From NCBI RefSeq assembly GCF_013141725.1, contig NZ_WHNZ01000045.1:248001-312000 (forward strand): DNA of 64,000 nucleotides, in the 5' to 3' direction. Below the pieces are notes generated by a model. That model searched no databases and was not told the origin of the DNA. It saw only the letters and a program-made list of their open reading frames with translations. This DNA comes from Paenibacillus planticolens. Lineage in GTDB: Bacteria > Bacillota > Bacilli > Paenibacillales > NBRC-103111. Positions 1 to 8,473 of this stretch are shown piece by piece. Position numbers and translations under genes: made by a program. Position 1 is the first letter of the stretch; the number at the start of each line of letters is the position of its first letter.

Positions 1-506
1 AGGATTATGAGGCCATTGACTGGGCGCTTGAGGTGACGGGAACCCAAGACTTCAAGTACAGACCTGTCGATTCCTTATCGGGCGGTCAACGGCAGCGCGT
101 TTGGATTGCCATGGCCATTGCTCAGGAAACGGACATTATTTTCCTGGATGAGCCTACGACCTATCTGGATTTGGCACATCAATTAGAAGTGCTCGAGCTG
201 CTGCAAAAATTGAACCGGGAACAAGGCCGGACGATCGTCATGGTTCTCCACGACTTGAATCAAGCCGCCCGTTTCGCTGACTATATCATCGCAATGAAGG
301 ACGGCGAGATCGTCAAAGCCGGAGACTGCGAGGAAGTCATGCAGCCGGATGTTCTCAAGCAAGTTTTCCAGATTGATGCCGAGATCGGTAGAGATCCCCG
401 TACCAATAAGCCTATGTGTATCACGTACAACTTACTAAAAGGAGATTATTCAAGTGAAAAAAATACTCATTCCATTCCTGCTCTTCATCCTAGTGCTAGC
501 TACTAG
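1..506 (+). CDS. Iron-siderophore ABC transporter ATP-binding protein (5' truncated by window)
   Basis: C-terminal part of a FecE/FhuC-type ATPase that powers siderophore import. The frame is open from base 3, so the gene starts before the window. Visible motifs are the ABC signature LSGGQRQR, Walker B (IIFLDEPTTYLDLAHQ) and the switch histidine in MVLHDLNQAAR. The motif spacing and the following lipoprotein and two FecCD-type permeases fix the class. The 3' end overlaps the lipoprotein gene by 53 bases, indicating translational coupling in one operon. Which siderophore is carried cannot be read from the sequence. Confidence 0.93.
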   Translation, partial: DYEAIDWALEVTGTQDFKYRPVDSLSGGQRQRVWIAMAIAQETDIIFLDEPTTYLDLAHQLEVLELLQKLNREQGRTIVMVLHDLNQAARFADYIIAMKDGEIVKAGDCEEVMQPDVLKQVFQIDAEIGRDPRTNKPMCITYNLLKGDYSSEKNTHSIPALHPSASY

Positions 507-1401
507 TGCATGCGGTTCTGCAGCGCCTAAAAAAGATGAAGCAGCAAGCACGCCGGCTGCAACGGGAGCAGCAACGGCCTCGACCGGTTCCAAAACGATC
601 TCTTACCAGTCCGAGAGCGGACCCATTGAAGTACCTGCCAATCCGCAGCGTGTCATTGTCCTCTCCTCTTTCGCAGGAAACGTAATGTCATTGGGTGTGA
701 ACCTTGCCGGTGTGGATTCATGGTCGAAAATGAACCCCAACTTCGACAAATCGTTAAAAGATGTGAAAGAAGTTTCGGATGAAAGCTTAGAAAAAATCAT
801 TGAATTAAAACCTGATCTCATCATCGGTCTTTCCAACACCAAAAACGTTGAGAAATTAAAGCAAATCGCTCCAACGGTTACATACACGTACGGAAAAGTC
901 GACTATTTAACCCAACACATTGAAATCGGTAAACTTTTGAACAAAGAAAAAGAAGCAAGAGCTTGGGTTGACGACTTTAAAAAGCGCGCGCAGCAAGCAG
1001 GCACAGACATTAAAGCCAAAATCGGCGCGGATAAAACCATTTCCGTTATCGAAAGCTTTGATAAACAGCTTTACGTTTTCGGCGACAACTGGGGTCGCGG
1101 AACCGAAATTCTGTATCAAGAAATGAAATTGCCTATGCCTACAAAAGTGAAGGAAATGGCTTTGAAAGAAGGCTACTATGCGCTGTCTACAGAAGTTCTT
1201 CCGCAATTCATGGGCGATTACGTGATTTTCAGTAAAAATCCGGATGCCGACAACTCCTTCCAGCAAACAGAGACGTACAAAAATACGCCGGCTGCAAAAA
1301 ACGGTCACGTTTATGAAGCTAACGCTAAAGTCTTCTATTTCAATGATCCGGTAACGTTGGATTACCAACTAGATTTCTTCATCAAAAACTTGCTTAAATA
1401 A
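454..1401 (+). CDS. Iron-siderophore substrate-binding lipoprotein
   Basis: 315-residue extracytoplasmic binding protein of the FecB/FhuD (periplasmic binding TroA-like, PF01497) type. A lipoprotein signal ends in the lipobox ATSAC with the lipidated Cys at residue 20, followed by an Ala/Thr-rich tether and then the binding domain (PQRVIVLSSFAGNVMSLGV... LKPDLIIG...). It delivers ferri-siderophore to the membrane permeases encoded next. GTG start chosen because AAAGGAG sits 438-444 just upstream. Closest in organisation to the Bacillus YfiY/YfhA/YfiZ systems, but the ligand is unknown. Confidence 0.93.
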   Translation: MKKILIPFLLFILVLATSACGSAAPKKDEAASTPAATGAATASTGSKTISYQSESGPIEVPANPQRVIVLSSFAGNVMSLGVNLAGVDSWSKMNPNFDKSLKDVKEVSDESLEKIIELKPDLIIGLSNTKNVEKLKQIAPTVTYTYGKVDYLTQHIEIGKLLNKEKEARAWVDDFKKRAQQAGTDIKAKIGADKTISVIESFDKQLYVFGDNWGRGTEILYQEMKLPMPTKVKEMALKEGYYALSTEVLPQFMGDYVIFSKNPDADNSFQQTETYKNTPAAKNGHVYEANAKVFYFNDPVTLDYQLDFFIKNLLK

Positions 1402-1423
1402 CATCGCAAAGGAGCCTTCTCGG

Positions 1424-2422
1424 ATGAAGCAGTCCATTTCATTTGGTTATAAATTTGCTCTCGGGCTCCTTGTGTTTGTGGGAATGTTTGTTGTCGCTAT
1501 GGTGTTCGGAGCAGCAGATGCTACCGTCTCCGATGTCTGGCTGGCACTAACTTCACACACGGCAAGCGATACGATTACAATCATCCGTGAAATTCGATTA
1601 CCCCGCGAAATCGCGGGGATTTTCGTTGGAGCGGCTCTTGGCGTATCCGGTGCCATTATGCAAGGAATTACTCGAAATCCGCTGGCGGACCCCGGTTTGC
1701 TGGGGTTAACGGCAGGGGCCAACGCAGCGTTAGCCTTTACAATTGCTTTATTCCCATCAACAAGCTATTTGGGCATCATGCTCGCTTGCTTCCTGGGAGC
1801 GGCCATCGGGGCGCTTCTGGTTTTCGGCATCGGCGCAGTGAAAAAGGGCGGCTTCTCGCCTATCCGCATTGTGCTCGCAGGAGCTGCGGTATCTGCCTTT
1901 TTGTATGCCGTTTCCGATGGTCTTGGCCTTTATTTCAAAATTTCAAAAGATGTTTCCATGTGGACATCGGGTGGATTAATCGGCACCTCATGGAGCCAAT
2001 TGAAAGTGATCGTCCCCTTTATTGCGGGCGGTTCGCTGATCGCCCTCTTTCTCTCCAGACAGCTGACCATTCTGAGCTTAAGCGAAGAGGTTGCTGTGGG
2101 ATTAGGGCAGAAAACAGCGCAAATCAAAGCGGTGCTTTTCTTTATCATCATTTTGCTGGCGGGTGCTTCCGTTGCCCTTGTCGGCAATATGGCCTTCATC
2201 GGCTTGATGATTCCGCATATCGTCCGTGCCATCGTGGGCACCGATTATCGGTTCATTATCCCGATGTCCGCGGTGTTCGGCGGTACGTTCATGCTGCTCG
2301 CCGATACGCTTGGGCGCACCATTCACTCGCCTTATGAAACGCCTGTGGCTGCTATTGTCGCGATGCTGGGCTTACCCTTCTTCCTGTATATCGTGCGCAA
2401 AGGAGGCAAAGCTTTCCCATGA
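1424..2422 (+). CDS. FecCD-family iron-siderophore permease 1
   Basis: 332-residue multi-spanning membrane permease (BtuCD/FecCD fold). Typical conserved stretches are IREIRLPREIAGIFVGAALG, GAIMQGITRNPLADPGLLG and GNMAFIGLMIPHIVRAIVG. It forms a heterodimeric channel with the next gene product and is driven by the ATPase at the left edge. Starts with ATG behind a GGAGCC-like ribosome binding site 22 bases after the lipoprotein stop; overlaps the next gene by four bases (ATGA). Confidence 0.94.
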   Translation: MKQSISFGYKFALGLLVFVGMFVVAMVFGAADATVSDVWLALTSHTASDTITIIREIRLPREIAGIFVGAALGVSGAIMQGITRNPLADPGLLGLTAGANAALAFTIALFPSTSYLGIMLACFLGAAIGALLVFGIGAVKKGGFSPIRIVLAGAAVSAFLYAVSDGLGLYFKISKDVSMWTSGGLIGTSWSQLKVIVPFIAGGSLIALFLSRQLTILSLSEEVAVGLGQKTAQIKAVLFFIIILLAGASVALVGNMAFIGLMIPHIVRAIVGTDYRFIIPMSAVFGGTFMLLADTLGRTIHSPYETPVAAIVAMLGLPFFLYIVRKGGKAFP

Positions 2423-3429
2423 TTCATCCATCCCTGCTCAGAAAACAACGCTTACTCCTAGTCGGCGCGCTGGCTCTGATTCTCGTTACGATTGTGATCG
2501 GTATGGGACTAGGCTACTCGTCGCTGTCCTATAACAGATTGCTCCCTACCCTTCTCGGTCAGGGAACTTTCAAAGAAGAATTCGTGCTCTTCTCGATTCG
2601 CTTGCCGCGCATTTTGATCACCTTGCTGGCCGGTATGGCGCTTGCCCTATCCGGTGCGATTCTGCAGGGCATTACACGAAATGATTTAGCGGACCCCGGC
2701 ATTATCGGGATTAACTCCGGTGCGGGTGTGGCCGTGGCTGTATTCTTTCTCTTTTTTCCAGTTAAAGCGGGCTCCTTTGTTTATTTTCTTCCGCTGGTCG
2801 CTTTTGCCGGGGCTTTGCTGACCGCTGCCTGTATCTATCTGCTTTCCTATCGTCGAAAAGAGGGCCTTCAACCTGTCCGGTTAGTGCTGATGGGGATTGG
2901 TTTCTCGATGGCGCTGTCCGGCATCATGATCGTGGTGATCTCGTCTGCGGAACGTGCGAAGGTGGACTTTATTGCAAAATGGCTGGCCGGCAACATTTGG
3001 GGAGCCGATTGGCCTTTCATCTGGGCGCTGCTGCCGTGGATCGTCGTGCTCATTCCGTTCACTTTGTACAAGGCAAGTCGATTAAACCTTCTTGGGCTTA
3101 GCGAGCCTGTCGCTATCGGAGTCGGCGTATCGGTCGAAAAGGAGCGTGTCGTGCTGCTTATCGCCGCCGTAGCGCTTGCCGCATCGGCCGTTTCAGTTAC
3201 GGGAGGCATCAGCTTTATCGGGCTTATGGCTCCGCACATCGCAAAAGCTTTGGTCGGACCTCGGAATCAGTTATTCATTCCTGTGGCTATTCTCATCGGT
3301 GGATGGCTCTTGCTTCTGGCAGACACCGTCGGACGCAATCTGCTCGACCCGGATGGAATCGCGGCTGGCATTATGGTTGCATTGATCGGAGCGCCGTATT
3401 TTATGTATTTATTGTTGCGAAAAGCATGA
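2419..3429 (+). CDS. FecCD-family iron-siderophore permease 2
   Basis: 336-residue partner permease of the same importer, with the same family marks (IRLPRILITLLAGMALALSGAI, ITRNDLADPGIIGINSGAG, GGISFIGLMAPHIAKALVG). The start codon lies inside the stop of permease 1 (ATGA), so the two are translated together. It is the last gene of the operon; a strong hairpin terminator follows at about 3485. Confidence 0.94.
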   Translation: MIHPSLLRKQRLLLVGALALILVTIVIGMGLGYSSLSYNRLLPTLLGQGTFKEEFVLFSIRLPRILITLLAGMALALSGAILQGITRNDLADPGIIGINSGAGVAVAVFFLFFPVKAGSFVYFLPLVAFAGALLTAACIYLLSYRRKEGLQPVRLVLMGIGFSMALSGIMIVVISSAERAKVDFIAKWLAGNIWGADWPFIWALLPWIVVLIPFTLYKASRLNLLGLSEPVAIGVGVSVEKERVVLLIAAVALAASAVSVTGGISFIGLMAPHIAKALVGPRNQLFIPVAILIGGWLLLLADTVGRNLLDPDGIAAGIMVALIGAPYFMYLLLRKA

Positions 3430-3484
3430 CCTTGGCGGGAAGCATAAGATCATTAAAACCGTTGCTCGTCGCATAAGGTGCCTT

Positions 3485-3533
3485 AAAAAAAGACCGTCTA
3501 GGTTCTTAAAGAACCCCGACGGTCTTTTTCTTT
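3485..3533 (+). terminator. Rho-independent terminator of the siderophore operon
   Basis: A-rich left arm and GACCGTC pair with GACGGTC and a T-rich tail. A second perfect stem GGTTCTT/AAGAACC is nested inside the loop. It can work in both directions, serving also the minus-strand gene ending at 3637. Confidence 0.85.
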
Positions 3534-3636
3534 AATCGGATTTAACTGGAAAAACTACCGTCATTCCTAGTAGTATGAGAATCTTTGCATCATTAAAGGG
3601 AATTTCTCCCGTTAATTGCTTCTTCCGGCCATTTGA

Positions 3637-4095
3637 CTAATTGGCAATTTGACTCCATGCAGGGTACTCATCCAAGTATCCATACTGGTGCAGCTCCGTC
3701 AGCGCCCGGCGTATGCTGCTCTCTTCCTCACCCGATTCGCTGGATAGGTCCAGAAGATCGTTTATGTCAATCGTAGGATGCTCTTTGCAAAAAGCAAGCA
3801 AGCCCTTGGCTGCCCACGAGAGCCGATCGTCCTGGAAATCGCCGACCATCCGGCGAAACATTTTCTGGGAAATAATTTTCATTTCGACGAGGTTTTGCAT
3901 GGCTTTGGTAGCCTGCTTAAGGTTCATCCGGCCAAGCCTTGCGAGATCAACCAGCTCGGGGATGTTCGACTCTGAGGAAAAGCATTTCAATAGGATGACC
4001 ATCATTTGCGTATAAATATCCATCCCTGGATAGCGAAATAGGTCATCCGTTACTGTAAAATGACGCGTTGCTTCTCTCGCCTGTTCGTTGTCCAT
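3637..4095 (-). CDS. Small protein with two winged-helix-like segments, function unknown
   Basis: 152 residues. No family recognised with certainty. Residues about 25-75 (DIYTQMMVILLKCFSSES..LVDLARLGRMNLKQATKAMQNLVEMKII) and about 90-150 (WAAKGLLAFCKEHP..NDLLDLSSESGEEESSIRRALTELHQYGYL) each have the pattern of a winged helix, similar to the replication/phage helix-turn-helix_36 type. This suggests a DNA-binding or DnaD-like adaptor protein, which is inference. Stands alone between two terminators; ATG with GGAGGA just upstream. Confidence 0.72.
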   Translation of the reverse strand: MDNEQAREATRHFTVTDDLFRYPGMDIYTQMMVILLKCFSSESNIPELVDLARLGRMNLKQATKAMQNLVEMKIISQKMFRRMVGDFQDDRLSWAAKGLLAFCKEHPTIDINDLLDLSSESGEEESSIRRALTELHQYGYLDEYPAWSQIAN

Positions 4096-4327
4096 TCGAT
4101 GTCCTCCTTATCTTGAATCATGGAGTTCGCCTATTCAGGCTCATTTCCATGATCCGAGGCGGGCGCCAGATTACCTGAATCTAGCCGGGATCGCCGGAGT
4201 ATTATGTGTCCAGCCAAACATCTTCCGTTCCCTTTCCTGCCTTAATTTGGATCTATATACCTATTCGCAATAGGAAGGCGGATTGGGTGGGTATTTAGAC
4301 TCCCCATGGTGGATAAAAGCTAACATG

Positions 4328-4365
4328 AAAAGAACCCAGCGATGAAAGCATCGCTGAGTTCTTTT
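4328..4365 (-). terminator. Terminator of the aldehyde dehydrogenase/DUF779 operon
   Basis: Stem CAGCGATG/CATCGCTG extended by AAAAGAAC/GTTCTTTT, loop of about four bases, T-run on the minus strand. Lies about 30 bases past the DUF779 stop. The rest of the 4096-4397 spacer holds only this hairpin and an imperfect inverted repeat around TCATGGA/TCCATGA (about 4117-4152). Confidence 0.85.
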
Positions 4366-4397
4366 CAGTGCTAGTGCGTGTAGCTTACTACCCTCCG

Positions 4398-4760
4398 CTA
4401 CAAACCTAATACGCGCCGTTCTTCCTCCGTAAACATCCTGGAGCGCGTCAGAAACCGCCGGCCCTCGGGGCCCTCGAGCGAAAACATCCCGCCCCTGCCG
4501 GGAACCACGTCGATGATCAACATCGTGTTCTTCCAATAATCGTACTGCGGCTTACTCATATAAAAGGGGGCGCCGCCTATGTCACCCAACCAAACGTCGC
4601 TGTCGCCGATTAGAAACTCCCCCTGCGCGTAGCACATGGGAGAGCTTCCGTCACAGCAGCCGCCGGATTGGTGAAACATAACGGGGCCATGTTTGGCCTT
4701 TACCGTTTCAATTAGCTCTAGAGCGGCATCCGTAGCAATAACCTTGCTCACTTCTGTCAT
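4398..4760 (-). CDS. DUF779 family protein
   Basis: 120-residue cytosolic protein of family DUF779, recognised by FHQSGGCCDGSSPMC, IGDSDVWLGDIGG and the C-terminal FSLEGPEGRRFLTRSRMF. Members almost always sit beside acetaldehyde-type aldehyde dehydrogenases, as here: it begins 12 bases after the dehydrogenase stop. The paired cysteines in GGCCDGSSPMC could bind a metal, but no activity is known to me. ATG at 4760 is preferred; a GTG one codon earlier is possible. Confidence 0.88.
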   Translation of the reverse strand: MTEVSKVIATDAALELIETVKAKHGPVMFHQSGGCCDGSSPMCYAQGEFLIGDSDVWLGDIGGAPFYMSKPQYDYWKNTMLIIDVVPGRGGMFSLEGPEGRRFLTRSRMFTEEERRVLGL

Positions 4761-4772
4761 CACGAGGCTCTC

Positions 4773-6293
4773 TTAGAAGAAACCGAGGGCATCGGGGCTG
4801 TAGCTCACGAGCAGATTTTTGGTCTGCTGGTAATGCGACAGCATCATTTTGTGCGTCTCACGGCCGATGCCCGAGCTCTTATAGCCGCCGAAGGCAGCGT
4901 GTGCCGGGTAGGCATGATAGCAGTTGGTCCATACGCGACCGGCCTCAATACTGCGGCCCATTCGGTAGGCCGTGTTCATGTCGCGCGTCCAAACGCCTGC
5001 GCCAAGACCATAGAGCGTGTCGTTGGCAATGGCCAATGCTTCTTCCTGGTTTTTGAACGTCGTCACCGAAAGCACCGGTCCGAAAATCTCCTCTTGGAAG
5101 ATTCTCATTTTATTGTGCCCCTTCAGCACGGTTGGCTGAATGTAATAACCTTCGGAAAGCTCCCCTTCCACTTTCGCCCTGTCTCCGCCTATCAGGCATT
5201 CCGCGCCTTCCTGCGTGCCGATGCTGATATAGCTCATAATTTTCTCAACTTGCTCGGTTGAAGCCTGCGCCCCAATCATGGTCGCTGTATCAAGAGGATT
5301 GCCCTGCGTGATGGCAGCGACCCGCTTCAAGGCTCTTTCCATGAATTGATCGTAAATCGACTCCTGAATCAATGCACGGGAAGGGCTGGTGCACACTTCC
5401 CCTTGATTGAGGGCGAACATCGCGAAACCTTCAAGCGCTTTGTTGAAGAAAGCGTCATCCCGGGCAAGCACATCCTCAAAGAAGATGTTCGGGGACTTGC
5501 CGCCCAGCTCCAAGGTGACCGGAATTAAATTTTGCGAAGCATATTGCATAATTAAGCGGCCCGTCGTCGTTTCGCCGGTAAAGGCAATCTTCGAGATTCG
5601 GCTGCTCGAGGCAAGCGGCTTGCCCGCTTCAAGCCCGAAGCCGTTTACGACATTGACGATGCCTGGCGGCAGTATATCTTGAATGAGCTCAAGCAGTACC
5701 AGAATGGAAGCCGGCGTTTGCTCTGCGGGCTTCAGGACGACCGCATTGCCGGCGGCGAGCGCCGGAGCAAGCTTCCAGGTTGCCATGAGCAGCGGGAAGT
5801 TCCACGGAATAATCTGGCCGACGACGCCGAGCGGCTCATGGAAATGATAAGCCACCATATTGTTGTCCAATTGGCTGAGTGTACCTTCTTGGGCGCGAAT
5901 GCTGCCTGCGAAGTAGCGGAAATGATCAATCGCCAGCAGCAGATCGGCTGCGAGCGTTTCCCGAACCGGCTTGCCGTTGTCCCAGGTCTCGGCAACCGCC
6001 AGCATTTCCAAATTCGCTTCCATGCGGTCAGCGATTTTATTTAAAACCGCCGCACGCACGGCAACCGAAGCACGCCCCCATGCATCCTTCGCAGCATGTG
6101 CCGCATCTAAAGCTAGCTCGATATCCTCCGAGGTAGAGCGTGGAATCTCGCAGAAAACGCGATTATTGACAGGCGACGGATTATCGAAGTATTGGCCCTT
6201 AACAGGCGCGACCCACTCTCCGCCAATAAAGTTTTCATACCGTTTTTTGAAAGTTACTCGGGATCCGTTTTGTCCAGGTTGTGCATAAATCAT
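4773..6293 (-). CDS. NAD-dependent aldehyde (acetaldehyde-type) dehydrogenase
   Basis: 506-residue ALDH superfamily enzyme of the AcoD/ExaC/AldA type, oxidising acetaldehyde and similar aldehydes to acids. Seen: substrate/cofactor segment IIPWNFPLLMATWKLAPALAAGNAVVLKPAEQTP, catalytic Glu in LELGGKSPN, catalytic Cys in NQGEVCTSPSR, and EEIFGPVLSV. Upstream is GGAGG and a textbook sigma-54 promoter, and divergent to it is an AcoR-like activator, so it should be induced by aldehyde or a related signal. Cotranscribed with the DUF779 gene. Confidence 0.95.
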   Translation of the reverse strand: MIYAQPGQNGSRVTFKKRYENFIGGEWVAPVKGQYFDNPSPVNNRVFCEIPRSTSEDIELALDAAHAAKDAWGRASVAVRAAVLNKIADRMEANLEMLAVAETWDNGKPVRETLAADLLLAIDHFRYFAGSIRAQEGTLSQLDNNMVAYHFHEPLGVVGQIIPWNFPLLMATWKLAPALAAGNAVVLKPAEQTPASILVLLELIQDILPPGIVNVVNGFGLEAGKPLASSSRISKIAFTGETTTGRLIMQYASQNLIPVTLELGGKSPNIFFEDVLARDDAFFNKALEGFAMFALNQGEVCTSPSRALIQESIYDQFMERALKRVAAITQGNPLDTATMIGAQASTEQVEKIMSYISIGTQEGAECLIGGDRAKVEGELSEGYYIQPTVLKGHNKMRIFQEEIFGPVLSVTTFKNQEEALAIANDTLYGLGAGVWTRDMNTAYRMGRSIEAGRVWTNCYHAYPAHAAFGGYKSSGIGRETHKMMLSHYQQTKNLLVSYSPDALGFF

Positions 6294-6333
6294 GAAGCTC
6301 AGCCTCCTTAAAATGGATTACATAAATAGATAA

Positions 6334-6349
6334 GCAATAATCGTGCCAA
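6334..6349 (-). promoter_or_regulatory. Sigma-54 (SigL) -24/-12 promoter of the aldehyde dehydrogenase operon
   Basis: On the minus strand the sequence reads TTGGCACG-N4-TTGC, matching the sigma-54 consensus TGGCACG-N4-TTGC exactly, with GG and GC elements at the correct spacing. Start of transcription is predicted about 12 bases further on, near 6322, about 30 bases before the dehydrogenase ATG. Fits the divergent enhancer-binding regulator. Confidence 0.9.
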
Positions 6350-6400
6350 CAGGCGAAATCCCGTTACACAAGGGAGCTGGGCCGTGTACATAATGATAGC

Positions 6401-6417
6401 TGTTCCACTTTGGTACA
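6401..6417. promoter_or_regulatory. Upstream activator palindrome 1
   Basis: TGTTCCA-CTT-TGGTACA, an inverted repeat with one mismatch. It lies about 55-70 bases upstream of the -24 element and matches the second copy at 6425-6441 in form and spacer length. Likely binding site of the AcoR-like regulator at 6521. Confidence 0.75.
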
Positions 6418-6424
6418 ACGAATG

Positions 6425-6441
6425 TGTTCCATTTTGGGACA
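6425..6441. promoter_or_regulatory. Upstream activator palindrome 2
   Basis: TGTTCCA-TTT-TGGGACA, same architecture as copy 1. The centres are 24 bases apart, slightly more than two helical turns, as expected for cooperative binding of an enhancer-binding protein. Confidence 0.75.
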
Positions 6442-6520
6442 TTCTTTCTTCAGCTCTCCATTAATAAAAGCAACTATGGTATGATCGGGTAAGATACCGA
6501 TTGCAATGGAGGTGTACCTT

Positions 6521-8275
6521 TTGCTATCCGTGGAAAACAACTTTTTATCAGAAGCAGCGGCAGCATCGTGGAAGCGCTGCCACGAATTTGGTTTAATGCC
6601 CACCGACCCCATTGACGATGACATTCTATCCGGAAATCACATGCAATCTCTCCTGAAGCAAAATAAGCAAACGATACAGTTCACCGAGCAAATCTTCGAA
6701 CACCTGCACGCCGACATCAAGCGGTCCGGCCAGATGGCGCTGCTGATCGATGCGGAAGGTACCATCATTCACACGGCCGGAGATATCGATTTCTCCCGCA
6801 GGGCGCTAGCAGTTCAACTGCAAGTAGGCGCCAATTGGGCCGAAAACCGCAAAGGAACGAATGCCATCGGCGTCGCCCTTGCCGAAAGAAAGCCTGTACG
6901 CGTGCATGCCGAAGAGCATTATTTTAACTCTAACCACTTCTTAACCTGCGCCTCTGCCCCCGTCTTCAACACAATCGGCGAGCTCATCGGGATCGTCAAT
7001 ATTAGCGGCAAGCAAGAACATTACCACGCCTATACCTATACGCTTGCCTGTTTGGCTGCCCAATCTCTGCAGAACAAAATATTGCTGGAAGAATCGAAGA
7101 AAGAACACCTCATTACCCTAAGAGAGCTGGAGCACTCCTCCTTGCATCACCCTTTGCCGCTGCTCTCGCTCAGCCGGGATAACCGCATCCTTCGGGCGAA
7201 TCACGCCGCTATGCGCATCTTGGGCAGCGATGCGATCGGCAAAGCATTTCCGAAGCTGGATGGCTTTGCCGTCGAAACCATCCATAATGAGCATCAGAAG
7301 CTGTGGCAGTCCGTCTCAATTCGGAGAACAACGGGAGATGGCCAGCATCTGTATGCGTTCAAGGATATTGTCGGCGCATGCCCGACCTTCGTGCAGAAGA
7401 AAGAGCTGGCTCAGAGGGCTGCGGGCTCCGACTTTCCGGTCCTGCTATTGGGCGAAAGCGGCGTCGGAAAGGAATTGTTCGCGCAATCCATCCATACCGC
7501 AAGCGCCCGGTCGGCAGAGCCGTTCATTGCGATTAACTGCAGCGCCATTCCGGACAGCCTGGTCGAGAGCGAATTGTTCGGCTATGCCCGCGGTGCCTTC
7601 ACAGGCGCAAATAAGGATGGCAGTATCGGGAAATTTGAGGCTGCACATAAAGGCACTATTTTCCTCGATGAGATCGGCGATATGCCTCTTCGAGCGCAAG
7701 CTGCGTTATTGCGCGTACTCCAGGAGGGAATCATCACCCCTGTTGGCAGCGCGAAGAGCAAAGCGGTTAACCTCCGCGTTATTGCGGCAACGAATAAGGA
7801 TTTGGCCGCAGAGGTAAAGGCCGGCACCTTCCGGGCCGATCTTTACTACCGGCTGAAAGGCATCCCCATTACCCTGCCTGCCTTACGGGAAAGGAGCGAT
7901 CTCCTGACCCTGGCCCTTCATTTACTCCAGAAGCATGCTCCGCACAGCGCCGTCTTCACGGAAGCCGCCAAGCACAAACTGCTGGCGTACAGCTGGCCGG
8001 GCAATATCAGAGAGCTAAGCGGCATTCTGATGCAAGCCGTCTTTCTCGCCGGGGATCGGCCGATTGACGCGGAGCATCTAATGTTCGAAACTGCGGATGA
8101 AAGCGACCGCGAAGCATCCGGCAGCGATCGTCCGCTCACGCTGAAGGAAGCGGAAATACGGGCCATCCGTATGGCGCTGACGGCCTCGGAATGGAATCTC
8201 AGCAAGGCGGCCGCCAGATTGAAGATCGGGCGAACGACCTTGTACCGTAAGATTGAGGAATACGGGATCACGTAA
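6521..8275 (+). CDS. AcoR-like sigma-54-dependent transcriptional activator
   Basis: 584-residue enhancer-binding protein. About residues 60-190 form a GAF-like sensor; about 290-510 are the AAA+ ATPase with Walker A (GESGVGKE), the sigma-54 contact loop GAFTGA, Walker B (GTIFLDEIGD) and the arginine finger region; the last 45 residues are a Fis-type helix-turn-helix (LSKAAARLKIGRTTLYRKIEEYG). Start set at TTG 6521 because GGAGGT (6508-6513) is ideally spaced for it; an ATG at 6506 overlaps that site. Divergent from, and probable activator of, the aldehyde dehydrogenase operon in response to an aldehyde-linked signal. Confidence 0.93.
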   Translation: MLSVENNFLSEAAAASWKRCHEFGLMPTDPIDDDILSGNHMQSLLKQNKQTIQFTEQIFEHLHADIKRSGQMALLIDAEGTIIHTAGDIDFSRRALAVQLQVGANWAENRKGTNAIGVALAERKPVRVHAEEHYFNSNHFLTCASAPVFNTIGELIGIVNISGKQEHYHAYTYTLACLAAQSLQNKILLEESKKEHLITLRELEHSSLHHPLPLLSLSRDNRILRANHAAMRILGSDAIGKAFPKLDGFAVETIHNEHQKLWQSVSIRRTTGDGQHLYAFKDIVGACPTFVQKKELAQRAAGSDFPVLLLGESGVGKELFAQSIHTASARSAEPFIAINCSAIPDSLVESELFGYARGAFTGANKDGSIGKFEAAHKGTIFLDEIGDMPLRAQAALLRVLQEGIITPVGSAKSKAVNLRVIAATNKDLAAEVKAGTFRADLYYRLKGIPITLPALRERSDLLTLALHLLQKHAPHSAVFTEAAKHKLLAYSWPGNIRELSGILMQAVFLAGDRPIDAEHLMFETADESDREASGSDRPLTLKEAEIRAIRMALTASEWNLSKAAARLKIGRTTLYRKIEEYGIT

Positions 8276-8278
8276 AAG

Positions 8279-8330
8279 AATGAGGCTGTCCCACAAGTCA
8301 TAGAAATGACTGGGGATAGCCTCATTTTTT
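8279..8330 (+). terminator. Terminator after the sigma-54 activator
   Basis: AATGAGGCT pairs with AGCCTCATT, with inner GTCCC/GGGGAT and AGTCAT/ATGACT pairing, followed by a run of seven T. Confidence 0.88.
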
Positions 8331-8473
8331 TCATTACATCTTCTTTTTTCTCAGACCCTTACCAAACCACAATTCTTCCAATCGCTCCCATGGTATTCCC
8401 AAAATTATCCTATCCGGTTTATACTTACCCTGTAGAGAGATTTAAAAGTAATCATGAGCAAGGAGGATCATCC

